Source of the DNA: Rubrivivax sp.
GTDB taxonomy: Bacteria > Pseudomonadota > Gammaproteobacteria > Burkholderiales > Burkholderiaceae_C
Assembly: GCA_024641945.1 (NCBI GenBank)
Contig: JAHECD010000001.1
Location: forward strand, 27,420-91,419
Length of the DNA stretch: 64,000 nt
Direction of reading: 5' to 3'
Part shown: positions 47,305 through 56,834 of the stretch, in pieces
Numbering within the stretch: the first letter of the stretch is position 1
How the letters are laid out: the number at the start of each line of letters is the position of its first letter
Made by a program: the position numbers and the translations under genes
The notes under the pieces: model-generated
The model's database searches: none
Seen by the model: the letters and a program-made list of their open reading frames with translations, nothing else
Told to the model about the DNA's origin: nothing

Positions 47305-48849
47305 TCAAGCCGCCTTCGCGCTGCCGGGCGCCGGCCCCACCTTGCCGCTGTAGCGTGTGACGTAGTCCTGATGCGCCGGCAACTGCGCCACGGTGCGGTT
47401 CACCGCGTTGCGGATGTCTTCGAGGAATTGCGACAACTCCGAATCACCCATCAAGTCGGCCACCGGGTGGTGCTGCTCGGGCACGATGCCCTGCCCCAGC
47501 ATGACCTGGATCCACGAGTTCTCGGCGAAAAGCTCGTTGGGGGATCGGAAGACCCTCGCCGTTTCGCGGAACAGCGTAATGCGGTGTCCCAGGCTTGCCG
47601 GAACGTCCATGTCGCGGCACGTGCGCCAAAACGGCACATCGCTGCGGTTGGTGACGTGGTAGTGCAGGATGATGAAGTCGCGGATGTGCTCCATCTCTTC
47701 GCGTGTCTGGCGGTTGTATTCATCGACGTCGCAGGCACGGATGCCCGCCGATGGAAACATCTGCATCAGGCGTATCACACCGCGCTGGATCAGGTGGATG
47801 CTGGTCGACTCCAGCGGCTCGAGAAAGCCGCTCGACAACCCGATGGCCACGCAGTTGCGATGCCAGGTCACGTCGCGCTGCCCGGGCTTGAACTTGATCA
47901 CGCGCGGTGTCGTCAGCAACTCGCCTTGCACGCGCGACAGCAGTGCCTTGCGCGCTTCGTCGTCGCCGATATGGCGGCTGCTGAAAACCAGGCCATTTCC
48001 CACCCGGTGCTGCAGCGGGATGCGCCATTGCCAGCCCCATTCGTGCGCGATCGAACGGGTGTAAGGGATGGCCGGGCCGACCGACTCGGTCTGCACCGCC
48101 ACCGCGCTGTCGCAGGGCAGCCAGTGCGACCAGTCTTGATACGGCACGCCCAACGTCTGGCCGAGCAGCAGCGAGCGCATGCCCGTGCAGTCGATGAACA
48201 GGTCGCCCTCGATCACTGCGCCGGAATCCAGCCGCAGCGCGCGGATATCGCCGCTTACGGCATCGGTCGACACCTCGGCGATCTTGCCCTCGATGCGCTG
48301 CACGCCGCCGCCTTCACTCATGCGGCGCAGATAGGCGCCGTACAGCGTGGCGTCGAGATGGAACGCGTAGTTCATGCCCGCGCGCGGCAGGTGCGCGAAC
48401 CGGCTCTCCTCGGCCGCGCGCAGTTCGAGGCAATAGTCGCCGTAGTCGCGCGCCAGGTGCCGTGCGCGACCCTTCAGCCAGAAGTGTTGGAAGCCCGCTG
48501 TCCAGTGGTCCTTGCCGGTCAGGCCGAACGAGTGGATGTAGTCCTCGCCCACATTGCGCCAGTTCTCGAACCGGATGCCCAGCTTGAAGGTAGCCTGCGT
48601 CGCGGCCATGAACTCCTGCTCGTTGACGCCCAGCAGGTTGTGGAAGGTCAGCAGCGTGGGGATGGTGGCTTCGCCCACGCCCACCGTGCCGATCTCGTCG
48701 GATTCGACCAACCGGATGTCGAGCAGTCGGCCCATCGTTTTCGACAGGCACGCAGCAACCATCCAGCCGGCGGTGCCGCCGCCGGCGATGACGATACGGC
48801 GCACTGGCGTGCACTTCAGGTCCGTCGCGGGGTCTGCGGGCGTGTTCAT
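47305..48849 (-). CDS. Flavin-dependent tryptophan-halogenase family protein 1
   Basis: A 514-residue FAD protein of the PrnA/RebH family. The FAD motif is VIAGGGTAGWMVAACLSK, the conserved region VGVGEATIPTL follows, and EWGWQWRIPLQHR contains the WxWxIP motif of halogenases. CVAIGLSSGFLEPLESTSIH is another hallmark. A lysine is present in TFKLGIRF, near where the catalytic Lys is expected. Such genes accompany TonB receptors and SapC in carbohydrate loci of Proteobacteria, and no halogenation has been tied to them that I know of. GAGGAG precedes the ATG at 48849. Confidence 0.88.
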   Translation of the reverse strand: MNTPADPATDLKCTPVRRIVIAGGGTAGWMVAACLSKTMGRLLDIRLVESDEIGTVGVGEATIPTLLTFHNLLGVNEQEFMAATQATFKLGIRFENWRNVGEDYIHSFGLTGKDHWTAGFQHFWLKGRARHLARDYGDYCLELRAAEESRFAHLPRAGMNYAFHLDATLYGAYLRRMSEGGGVQRIEGKIAEVSTDAVSGDIRALRLDSGAVIEGDLFIDCTGMRSLLLGQTLGVPYQDWSHWLPCDSAVAVQTESVGPAIPYTRSIAHEWGWQWRIPLQHRVGNGLVFSSRHIGDDEARKALLSRVQGELLTTPRVIKFKPGQRDVTWHRNCVAIGLSSGFLEPLESTSIHLIQRGVIRLMQMFPSAGIRACDVDEYNRQTREEMEHIRDFIILHYHVTNRSDVPFWRTCRDMDVPASLGHRITLFRETARVFRSPNELFAENSWIQVMLGQGIVPEQHHPVADLMGDSELSQFLEDIRNAVNRTVAQLPAHQDYVTRYSGKVGPAPGSAKAA

Positions 48850-48857
48850 TGGTCTCC

Positions 48858-49850
48858 TCAACGGTTCAGTCGCTTGAGCAGCTGCGCTCGCATTCGGCGT
48901 GCGCCGTCGGCGTCCATCGGGGCCAGTGCACGGCGCGCGTGCGGCGGCAGGTGCGCGGCGGTGTGCTCGTCCGCTTCGAACACGTAGTGCTCGAACAGCG
49001 TCCGCCATGCCCGGCGCTGAGCCGGCGGCAGTTCGCGCAGGGTCATCAGCGAAAGAAAGAGCGCGGCCATCGGCGAATCCATGTGGTCGGGCGACTGGCG
49101 CCACCAGTAATTGACCAGAACGTTGAACGTCTCGAGCGCCTCGATGTGGTGCCACCACATGCTGGGAATGAACAGCGCATCGCCTGGCCGCAACTCGACC
49201 ACCTGCGCGCGCTCCTGCGCGGTGGCGAACTTCGGGAAGCGCTCCAGATCGGGCCGCGCGAAATCCACCAGGCTGACGGCCTGGCCGGCAGGGGTGAAGT
49301 CCAGCGGTCCGACGTACAGGTGGGCGACCTCTTCGGGCGGGAACAGGGTGAACCGCCGGCGCCCGGCCACCACGCACGCAATGTTGTCAGGCAGGTCGAA
49401 GTGGGCCGCGATGCGCGAACGGTTGCCCAGCCATACGCTGGCCAGCGGATCGCGGCCCCCGAAGCCGAGATCGTTGTCGGTGCGAAAGCCGGGCAGGCAG
49501 GTGTCCACGGTTGTCGAGCCGACATAAAGCGCCGGCGGCCTCGCGACAGACTCCAGTTGCATGAGGGTATCCAGCACCGCGTCGAGCCGACCGACCTCGC
49601 GCCGAAAATTGAAGCCCGTGAAGGCATCGTCATAGAAGAAGCGCCCGTCGATTTCGGGCGGGCCCAGCAACATGCCCACCGTAGCTCCGCGCCAGAAGCG
49701 GCGCAAGTAGGCCGCTGCCTCGCGGGACGATCTCATACCCGCCTGCGCGACGGGCCAGTGCGCCACCAGGCCACGCAGAAGCACCGGCTCTGTGGATTGC
49801 AGCAGGTCTTCGGGCAAGGCCTGCGGATCGATGCCGGTGAGTTCGCGCAT
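48858..49850 (-). CDS. Cupin-8 / JmjC-like protein
   Basis: A 330-residue cupin-like protein. The 2-oxoglutarate/Fe-type pattern has AAHFDLPDNIACVVAGRRRF (HxD) and GDALFIPSMWWHHIEAL with the distal histidine. Such proteins may hydroxylate protein side chains or be non-enzymatic sensors. It lies nine bases upstream of the halogenase-1 start and downstream of sapC, a conserved association in TonB-receptor loci. Substrate unknown. Confidence 0.85.
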   Translation of the reverse strand: MRELTGIDPQALPEDLLQSTEPVLLRGLVAHWPVAQAGMRSSREAAAYLRRFWRGATVGMLLGPPEIDGRFFYDDAFTGFNFRREVGRLDAVLDTLMQLESVARPPALYVGSTTVDTCLPGFRTDNDLGFGGRDPLASVWLGNRSRIAAHFDLPDNIACVVAGRRRFTLFPPEEVAHLYVGPLDFTPAGQAVSLVDFARPDLERFPKFATAQERAQVVELRPGDALFIPSMWWHHIEALETFNVLVNYWWRQSPDHMDSPMAALFLSLMTLRELPPAQRRAWRTLFEHYVFEADEHTAAHLPPHARRALAPMDADGARRMRAQLLKRLNR

Positions 49851-49877
49851 GAGGTTCGTCCCGTGCTCGGGCCTCGC

Positions 49878-50588
49878 TCAGGCCCCGCGGCCGGCGCGCA
49901 GGTTCTCGCGTTCGATCAGGTCACGGAAATTCGACGCCGAAGCCAGCACCATGTAGATCGACTGCAGATGTCCAGCCCGATGCAGCCGCTCCAAAGCCGT
50001 CGCGTCGAGTGCGCCGAGCCGGTCCTCGTCGATCGTGTACAGCCCGGCCAGGCGGCCCTGCGACCCATCGGCGCGCTCGACGTCGAGCACGAAGGACTCA
50101 AGCAATCCGAGCTCGAGAAGCGCCTCGACGAGCGCTGCACTGTCTTGCAGGCCTTCGTGGATCGCCAGCAGCAGCGAGTTCACGCGCTCCAGGAATTCGG
50201 TAGCCCCGCCATGCGACAGGAAGACTTGCTCGCCTTCGCTCATGCTCACACGCGGATGGTCGAGGTCGACATGCACGACCAGTTCGTCCCCGGACTTGCC
50301 GATCATGAAGGGCTGGCGCTCGATCGCGATAGGCAGGTAGTGCGCCTCCCAGCCACCTGGGCCGAGGAACAGGTTCTGTCCGTCCTGGAGCCCGAACAGC
50401 GCGATGGGCTGGAAACCCGTGGCATCGGCCGTCTTCTGGAACACGATGGGGTAGTGCGCCTGCAGGCTGCGGAACTCGACCGGGAAGACGACGGTGGACA
50501 TGACCTCGTCCCCCCACGCGGCGCCGCGGGTCGTGATGATGCGCAGGTCGGCATGCGCCACGTTGTTCAGCAGGACGGCGTTTGTCAT
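49878..50588 (-). CDS. SapC family protein
   Basis: A 236-residue SapC-like protein (named after an S-layer-associated Campylobacter gene). Features are STVVFPVEFRSLQAHYPIVF near residue 35, LGPGGWEAHYLPIAIERQPF and VHVDLDHPRVS. There is no signal peptide or membrane helix. Function unknown; it travels with TonB receptors, halogenase-like and cupin genes. The start at 50588 (MTNAVLLNNVAHADLRI) fits the family. Confidence 0.85.
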   Translation of the reverse strand: MTNAVLLNNVAHADLRIITTRGAAWGDEVMSTVVFPVEFRSLQAHYPIVFQKTADATGFQPIALFGLQDGQNLFLGPGGWEAHYLPIAIERQPFMIGKSGDELVVHVDLDHPRVSMSEGEQVFLSHGGATEFLERVNSLLLAIHEGLQDSAALVEALLELGLLESFVLDVERADGSQGRLAGLYTIDEDRLGALDATALERLHRAGHLQSIYMVLASASNFRDLIERENLRAGRGA

Positions 50589-50634
50589 GGACCGGTGGCG
50601 CGCGATTGCACGGGGTTGGCGGTTGCTTGGGCCA

Positions 50635-52191
50635 TCAGATGCGTTGCAGGCCATGCTGCCGGATGTGGGTGATGAGCTCGCGGTTGCTCGGCAGCGCCGC
50701 CAGCATGCGCCGCGTCATCGTGGCAGCTTCGCGGAAGTATCCATCGGCCGCCCCGCTCGCGTCGCTGCGGCGCGTGGTGCCTGCGGCGTCGGGCCGGAAC
50801 CCCATGCCGTAGAGCACGTACTGGTAGCTGGCCGAGGGAAATACCTCCTCCACGCGGAACAGGTCGTGGCGATAGGGTGCGCGATGGCGCCAGAGAACCA
50901 GCAACTCGCGCAACCGCTCGGGCACAGACTCGACGCTGCGATGGTCGCGCCAATAGTCCGAATCGTCGCGCTGGCTCAACACATAGTGCAGCTTCAGGAA
51001 GTCGATCACCCGCGACCAGCGATAGCCGAAACTGTCGTTGAAGCGGCGCGCCACGATGTCCATGGCTCCGCGCGTGGCTGGCAGCTCGTCGCTGAGCATC
51101 GCGGCCGACAACTCCACCATCGCCAGCGCTGACGCCTCAAGAGGCTCGATGAAGCCCGAGGACAGGCCGATAGCCACGCAGTTGCGATTCCAGAAACGTT
51201 CGCGGTAGCCCGGCGTGAAAGACAGGCGGCGCGGCGGCGACAACTCGGCCGGCCCGCCGCTGTGGTCGATGTGGGCGCGCAGCACGCGCTCGGCCTCGTC
51301 GTGCGAGGTGTGCGCGCTGGAATAGACGATGCCGACGCCGCGCCGTGTAGGCAGCCCGATGTCCCAGGTCCAGCCGCAGGAGTGCGCGGTCGCGATGGTC
51401 TGCGACGCGATCGGCGCGGCGTCGTCAGGGTGCGGTACCTGAACGGCGAGCGCCGTGTCGTTGAACAGGAACGGCCGTTGCGAACGCAGCGCGACACCGT
51501 AGTGCTGTCCGAGCAGCAGCGACGGCAGCCCGGAGCAATCGACGAACAGATCACCCGCCAGCAACCCATGTTCGCGCGTCTGCAGGGCCGCAATGTCGCC
51601 ACTGTCGTGCGACTGTACGGCCACGACGTCGTCCGTCACGTGGCGCACGCCCAGTCGCCGCACCGCGTGCTCGCGCAGGAACAGCCCGAACTTGCCGGCG
51701 TCGAAGTGGTAGGCGTAGTTGGCCACGGCGGCGAACTCGGGAGTGCCCGGTTGTTTGGGCGCGCGGCCCTGCACACACAGGTGCGGCTGAAAGCTCACGA
51801 GATCGGCGAATGGCACCTCGGGATGCGCACGCAGCCAGGCAGTGACAAGGTCGACCTCGCCATAGCCCTGTGGCAACACAAAGGGATGGTGGTACCGGTC
51901 GCGCGCGCTGCCGTCGACCCAGCCATCGAAGCGCGAGCCCTGTTTGAAGGACGCATCGCACTCCCGCACCAGCCCCGTCTCGCCGACCCCGATGCGGCGC
52001 AGCGTGTCGCGCATGGTCGGCCAGGTGCCCTCACCCACCCCGATGGGCGGCGTCCCTGGCGACTCGATCAACGTGACCTGCAATCCGCCCGGCTCGCCTG
52101 TCCGATGATCGGCCGCGATCAACGCCGCGGTGAGCCAGCCGGCCGAACCCCCGCCCAGGACCACGACATGTCCGACCCGCTCGCTCACCAC
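50635..52191 (-). CDS. Flavin-dependent tryptophan-halogenase family protein 2
   Basis: A 518-residue homologue of the PrnA/RebH family. VVLGGGSAGWLTAALIAADH binds FAD, GVGEGTWPTMRDTL follows, HSCGWTWDIGLPTRRG carries the WxWxI motif, and CVAIGLSSGFIEPLEAS is conserved. It is clearly diverged from protein 1, so the two are not a recent duplicate. The start is one of two adjacent GTG codons (52191 or 52188), with GAGG at proper spacing to the second. Confidence 0.87.
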   Translation of the reverse strand: MVSERVGHVVVLGGGSAGWLTAALIAADHRTGEPGGLQVTLIESPGTPPIGVGEGTWPTMRDTLRRIGVGETGLVRECDASFKQGSRFDGWVDGSARDRYHHPFVLPQGYGEVDLVTAWLRAHPEVPFADLVSFQPHLCVQGRAPKQPGTPEFAAVANYAYHFDAGKFGLFLREHAVRRLGVRHVTDDVVAVQSHDSGDIAALQTREHGLLAGDLFVDCSGLPSLLLGQHYGVALRSQRPFLFNDTALAVQVPHPDDAAPIASQTIATAHSCGWTWDIGLPTRRGVGIVYSSAHTSHDEAERVLRAHIDHSGGPAELSPPRRLSFTPGYRERFWNRNCVAIGLSSGFIEPLEASALAMVELSAAMLSDELPATRGAMDIVARRFNDSFGYRWSRVIDFLKLHYVLSQRDDSDYWRDHRSVESVPERLRELLVLWRHRAPYRHDLFRVEEVFPSASYQYVLYGMGFRPDAAGTTRRSDASGAADGYFREAATMTRRMLAALPSNRELITHIRQHGLQRI

Positions 52192-52278
52192 CGCGCCTCA
52201 TTCATGCATACGCCTCGCATCGGCGGCCGCCCCTCGATGCCACGCTGGCACCACCTGCGGCCGCAAGGCAGAGCGTAC

Positions 52279-55200
52279 TCAGAACTTGTAGCGCGCGCCG
52301 ATCAGGTATCGGCGACCGGTCTGCGTCACGTATTCCACCTGCTTCGGGTTGCGGCTGTACAAGCGCTGGATGCTGTCGGTCAGATTGATAAGGTCGGCCT
52401 GGATGGTCAGGTTGTCGTTCCACTGGTAACCGATGCTGACATCGAGACTGCCGAAGGGCGCCGTGTAGACCGGGTTCGCGCCCGCGCCATCGAAGCGCGC
52501 CGTCAGGAACTTGCCGCGCCAGTTGTACGCGCCGCGAATCTGCCAGCCGTTCCTCTCGTAGAAGCCCACCAGGTTGGCGGAGTCGCTGACACCCTCGATC
52601 GCGAACTGCTCGCCGAGGCTGGCGTCGTTGTACTTCAGTCCCGAGGTCACCACGGTGTAGTTGGCGCCGACGCCGAAACCGGACTCTCCGAACGAATGCT
52701 GCAGGTTCAGCTCCACGCCCTTCAGCGTGTCGGACTTCTGGTTCGCCGGCACGGTGATCCTGAAGTTCGCGATCGGGTCTCCCGGCTGGCCGGCGATCGT
52801 GCCGCTGAAGTTTCCGCTGGTGTCCGTCTTCAGGCTGCCGTCGGGGTTCTTGTCGGCAACCACGCCACTCCTGCCGTCGTAGGTGGTCAGGATGTAGTTG
52901 CGGATGCACGTCAGATCGGACGTCACGCAACCCTTGGACACCGCCTCGTTGAAGAATGCGCCGCCCGCCGGCGTATGCAGATTGAACGGCGTGGCCGTGA
53001 TGATGCTGGTGCCGAGGTAGTTCGAGATGTCCTTCTGGAACAGTCCGAGCGCGACGTAACTCCCCTTCGCATAGTAGAACTCGAGCGACAGGTCGGTATT
53101 CTTGGATTTCAGCGGCTTCAGCGCCGGGTTGCCCTGGTCGCCGGTCCCTCCGTCGATGCGCGCCAACTGGTTGAGTGTCTGCCCGCCCTGGATCGAGTTC
53201 CAGCCCGGACGGCCGATGGTCTCGCCGTAGCTCAGTCGCAGCTTCGTGTTCGGCGTCAGTTCAGCGTCCAGGTCGATGCTGGGCAGCAGGTACTTGTAGC
53301 TGCCCGTCAGCACGGTGAAGTCGGGCGCGCCGTACTGCACCGAAAACTCGTTGTTCGCCACCCAGGTGATGCCGGTGGCGGTGGGCACCAACGCACGCGA
53401 GGTGACGTCGGTCTTCTCGTAGCGCAGGCCGAACGCGCCGCTCATGGGCACCACCCAGTCCCAGGAACGGTTGTACTGCAGGTACGCACTTTGCGATTTC
53501 TCGGTCGTGCGACGGTCGGTCGTGAAAGTGGGCGAAGCGAGGTAAAGCGACTCGTCGCCGGCGGCCTTGGCCGCCAGGTCGCGCACCGTCTTGAAGTCCC
53601 AGGTAAAGAACTGGTTGAACAACGCCGGGTTGCGGCTGCCGTCGATGCTGCCGAAATACTTGGCCAGCGTGTCGGCATGCCAGACACTGTCCGGATAGTC
53701 GTCCGGGCTGGTGGCGCCGCCCCAGGTGTCACGCTGGACATTGGAGAACGCCGACCGGTTGTCGACCTTGGTCGCCGACACACCGAAGTCCAGGCTCGAC
53801 GTGTCCTCGAACTTGAGCTTGCCCATGACCTGGGCCTGATCGACCGCCGCTTTCATGTAGCTGTTGCGAAACGACGAGCCGGTCACCTGCATCAGCGAAG
53901 CGTCGATGGCCGACCCCTGGATGCCCAGAACCGGGAAGTCCTTCGAGAAATCGACCGAGGTCGTGCCGCGATTGAAGCTGGCCGTGCCCAGCACGGCGTT
54001 CGACCCGTAGGGACTGTTGGCGCCCGACTCGGCGGTGGAATGATGCGCGTCGAACTGCATCGACAGGCGGTCCGAAGCCTTCCACGCCAGATTGAAGCCG
54101 ACGGAATTGTTCTGATTCTTGGTGCCGTACTGTGCGCCGCCCATCGCGATGTCGCTTGTGGGCGGGTTGATGGTCTCCGAATAGAACAACGGCGCGGCCA
54201 CCGGCCCATTGGTCCAGGTGCTCGTCGAAGGACCGAAGTTGAACCACGCAGACAGCTCGTTGCGCTTGGTGCTGATCTTGTTTTCGGAATAGGTGTAATC
54301 GAGCGTGGCCGTGAGATTCTTCATCGGCGCGTACTGCAGCGTGAGTTGGCCGTTCGTGCGCTCGCGCCGGACCCCGTTGAGGCTGTACAGCAGATTCTGT
54401 GGCACCGAATAGATGTCGTTCGGCCCCGGGCGGTTGGTGATGTTCTCGGAGCCCGGCGTGCCGGGCTGCGGGATCGTGCCCCAGTTGTTCTCGTCGCCCT
54501 TGAACGAGCGCCAGCCGTTGGGCACCGCAGCCTGGTTGTAGCCCAGGTCGCGCTTCTGGTAGCTGCCACTGATCGCCACGCCAAACGTGCCGTCGGCGAA
54601 CGTATTGCTGTAGATACCCGACACCTCCGGCGTGACCGAACTCCCCTTGAGGCTGTCGGGCAGGCGACCGTTCGAATCGTCCATCACCAGTTTCAGGCCT
54701 GCGCTCGCCACCCGGGACTTGGTTTCCAGCGGCCGGGCGGTCCTGATATTGATGGTCGCTCCGATGCCGCCGGTCGGCGTGCTCGAGCGACTCGTCTTGT
54801 AGACCTCCAGCGCCGAGATCGACTCCGATGCCAAGTTGGCGAAATCGAAGGCGCGCGAATTCGACGCTGTGGTTTCGCCGATGCTCGACGCCGGCATCTG
54901 CCGGCCGTTCAACAGCACCTGATTGAAGTCCGGGCCGACGCCCCGCACGGTCACTTTCGAGCCTTCGCCGAGCGAGCGGTCGATCGAGACGCCGCTGATG
55001 CGTTGCATCGACTCGGCCAGGTTGGTGTCCGGAAACTTGCCGATGTCCTCGGCCACGATGCCGTCCACCACGCCGTGCGACTCGCGCTTGAGGTTGATCG
55101 AGGTGTTGATCGACGCCCGGATGCCCTTCACGACGATCGACTGGGTGGCTTCGACCGGGGTGTCGGCCGGCGCGGCGGCCTGCTGGGCCTGTGCAGCCCC

Positions 55201-55299
55201 TGCGCTCATCAGCAGCAGGGCGCAGGCCGCCGATACCGGACTCGGACGAAAGGTACGTCGGGAGACACGGCAGCCAAGGGGTGAACGGTTGATTCGCAT
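52279..55299 (-). CDS. TonB-dependent receptor for glucan oligosaccharides
   Basis: A 1006-residue outer-membrane receptor of the Xanthomonas/Caulobacter carbohydrate type. A signal peptide ends near GAAQA-QQA. A TonB-box-like ATQSIVVKGIRAS and the plug sequence KFPDTNLAESMQRISGVSID follow (about 50-170), then a 22-strand barrel ending in RYLIGARYKF with terminal Phe. It should import oligosaccharides using TonB/ExbBD energy. GGAG lies seven bases before the ATG. Operator 3 and its promoter lie just upstream, and it heads a six-gene operon. The substrate is inferred from neighbours. Confidence 0.93.
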   Translation of the reverse strand: MRINRSPLGCRVSRRTFRPSPVSAACALLLMSAGAAQAQQAAAPADTPVEATQSIVVKGIRASINTSINLKRESHGVVDGIVAEDIGKFPDTNLAESMQRISGVSIDRSLGEGSKVTVRGVGPDFNQVLLNGRQMPASSIGETTASNSRAFDFANLASESISALEVYKTSRSSTPTGGIGATINIRTARPLETKSRVASAGLKLVMDDSNGRLPDSLKGSSVTPEVSGIYSNTFADGTFGVAISGSYQKRDLGYNQAAVPNGWRSFKGDENNWGTIPQPGTPGSENITNRPGPNDIYSVPQNLLYSLNGVRRERTNGQLTLQYAPMKNLTATLDYTYSENKISTKRNELSAWFNFGPSTSTWTNGPVAAPLFYSETINPPTSDIAMGGAQYGTKNQNNSVGFNLAWKASDRLSMQFDAHHSTAESGANSPYGSNAVLGTASFNRGTTSVDFSKDFPVLGIQGSAIDASLMQVTGSSFRNSYMKAAVDQAQVMGKLKFEDTSSLDFGVSATKVDNRSAFSNVQRDTWGGATSPDDYPDSVWHADTLAKYFGSIDGSRNPALFNQFFTWDFKTVRDLAAKAAGDESLYLASPTFTTDRRTTEKSQSAYLQYNRSWDWVVPMSGAFGLRYEKTDVTSRALVPTATGITWVANNEFSVQYGAPDFTVLTGSYKYLLPSIDLDAELTPNTKLRLSYGETIGRPGWNSIQGGQTLNQLARIDGGTGDQGNPALKPLKSKNTDLSLEFYYAKGSYVALGLFQKDISNYLGTSIITATPFNLHTPAGGAFFNEAVSKGCVTSDLTCIRNYILTTYDGRSGVVADKNPDGSLKTDTSGNFSGTIAGQPGDPIANFRITVPANQKSDTLKGVELNLQHSFGESGFGVGANYTVVTSGLKYNDASLGEQFAIEGVSDSANLVGFYERNGWQIRGAYNWRGKFLTARFDGAGANPVYTAPFGSLDVSIGYQWNDNLTIQADLINLTDSIQRLYSRNPKQVEYVTQTGRRYLIGARYKF

Positions 55300-55372
55300 C
55301 GGGAGTCTCCGTGAATGGATCGGCTCTTGACTGGCCGGGAAGCGCCAGGGCCTGGACAGAATGACGACAAGC

Positions 55373-55386
55373 TGAAAGCGCTTTCA
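55373..55386. promoter_or_regulatory. LacI-type operator 3 (TonB receptor operon)
   Basis: Perfect TGAAAGCGCTTTCA located three bases downstream of the predicted -10 box on the minus strand. Confidence 0.85.
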
Positions 55387-55389
55387 CTC

Positions 55390-55417
55390 ATTCTGAATCG
55401 TCACCGTGCATCGTCAA
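55390..55417 (-). promoter_or_regulatory. Promoter of the TonB receptor operon
   Basis: On the minus strand TTGACG (55412-55417) and CAGAAT (55390-55395) are 16 bases apart, just ahead of operator 3, the same layout as at the ABC operon. Confidence 0.6.
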
Positions 55418-55460
55418 CTCCGTACTTACCCCGTCCATTCCACGGCCCGCCGGCCCGCCG

Positions 55461-56834
55461 TCACGCAGCGGCGGCGGCGCGAGTTTCGATGGTGACGATC
55501 GAGCGCGGCGGCAGGTCGACGGCCGCACCCGGCATCGCATCGATGCAAAGTACGAATCGCGCCGGCGCTTCGGTGCGGTTCATGACGACGACCGCCGCCG
55601 AGCCGTCCGCATTCACGAAGGACGCCGCTTCCAGGTCTTGCCGGGTGGCGGCGCACAGCACACGCCGCGCGCCCGCCCGGACGAAACGCGCGAAGTGCCC
55701 GAGGTACCAGTACGAGCTCTGGTGCGTCACGCGACCCTGTGCGGTGTCGACCAACAGGGGCGCGCTGCAGAGATTGCCCACGTGGTTGGGGCCGCCACTG
55801 TCGTCGAGCAGCAGGTTCCAGTCGATCCAGCCAACCGTCCAACGGTTCATGTCGTTGATGATCGAACGCCCGTAGCGCTCTCCGAGATCCCACGATCCCT
55901 GGTGAGGGCCGCCCTCCTGGCAACCTTCGGTGAAGAGCAGCTGTTTGTCGGGCCAGGCATCGTGCACCAGCTGCACGTGATCGAAATGATCCTCGCCATA
56001 CCAGTGGAACCCGGTCCCCCAGACGTACCTGGCAGCGTCGGCGTCCGAATAGACCACGCTGGCGCGCTCGACCATCAGGTCGCGGTTGTGGTCCCAGATC
56101 ACGATGCAAATGCGGTCGAGCCCGGCATGGGCGAGCGCCGGACCAAGGTGGTCGCGCACGAAGTCGCGCTCTTCCTCGGCGCTGTAGATGCACGAATCCC
56201 AGCGCTGCACGGCCAACGGCTCGTTCTGCACCGAGACACCCCACACCGGCACGCCCGCGGCCTCGTAGGCCTGGATGAAGCGCACGAAACACTGCGCCCA
56301 GGCGGCGCGGCATTCGGGCTTCAGCCGTCCGCCGTGGTTCATGTCGCCGTTCGTCTTCATCCAGGCCGGCGGGCTCCAGGGAGACACGAGCAGGCGAATC
56401 GGGCGACCCGCCGCACGCAGCGCGGCCTGGATGAAGGGCAGCAGCGCGCGCCGGTCGCGATCGATGCTGAAGCTGTCCAGGGCAAAGTCGCCAGGCTGCT
56501 CGACATGGGCATAGTTGCCGAGAGCGAAGTCACAGGAGTTCATGTGCACGCGGCACAGCGTGTAGCCATGACCGCGCGTCGGATCGAAACAATCGCGCAG
56601 CACGCGCTCGCGTTCGGACACGGGCAGCGCGTGCCAGGTGACGGCCGCGGCTTCGGTGAAGGCGCCGCCGAAACCCAGCACGGACTGGAAGCACCGCTGC
56701 GTATTGACGGTGATGCGCGGCAACCCCGTGTCGGCAGCGCCGGCCAGGGTCGGCGCGCCCTGTTCGGCCAGGCGCTGGCCCCCATCGCGGGCGCTGAGCC
56801 AGCAGCGCACGGACGCCGCTGGCACTGCCGTCAT
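55461..56834 (-). CDS. GH30 family glycoside hydrolase
   Basis: A 457-residue GH30 enzyme (beta-1,6-glucanase / glucosylceramidase type). The acid/base Glu205 is in VSVQNEPLAVQ and the nucleophile Glu303 in LLFTEGCQEGG. GFGGAFTEAAAVTWHAL and LLVSPWSPPAWMKTNGDM are family regions, and a C-terminal beta domain closes the protein. There is no signal peptide, so a cytosolic place is predicted. It would remove beta-1,6 branches from oligoglucans. Its ATG overlaps the stop of the GH17 lipoprotein gene. Confidence 0.9.
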   Translation of the reverse strand: MTAVPAASVRCWLSARDGGQRLAEQGAPTLAGAADTGLPRITVNTQRCFQSVLGFGGAFTEAAAVTWHALPVSERERVLRDCFDPTRGHGYTLCRVHMNSCDFALGNYAHVEQPGDFALDSFSIDRDRRALLPFIQAALRAAGRPIRLLVSPWSPPAWMKTNGDMNHGGRLKPECRAAWAQCFVRFIQAYEAAGVPVWGVSVQNEPLAVQRWDSCIYSAEEERDFVRDHLGPALAHAGLDRICIVIWDHNRDLMVERASVVYSDADAARYVWGTGFHWYGEDHFDHVQLVHDAWPDKQLLFTEGCQEGGPHQGSWDLGERYGRSIINDMNRWTVGWIDWNLLLDDSGGPNHVGNLCSAPLLVDTAQGRVTHQSSYWYLGHFARFVRAGARRVLCAATRQDLEAASFVNADGSAAVVVMNRTEAPARFVLCIDAMPGAAVDLPPRSIVTIETRAAAAA

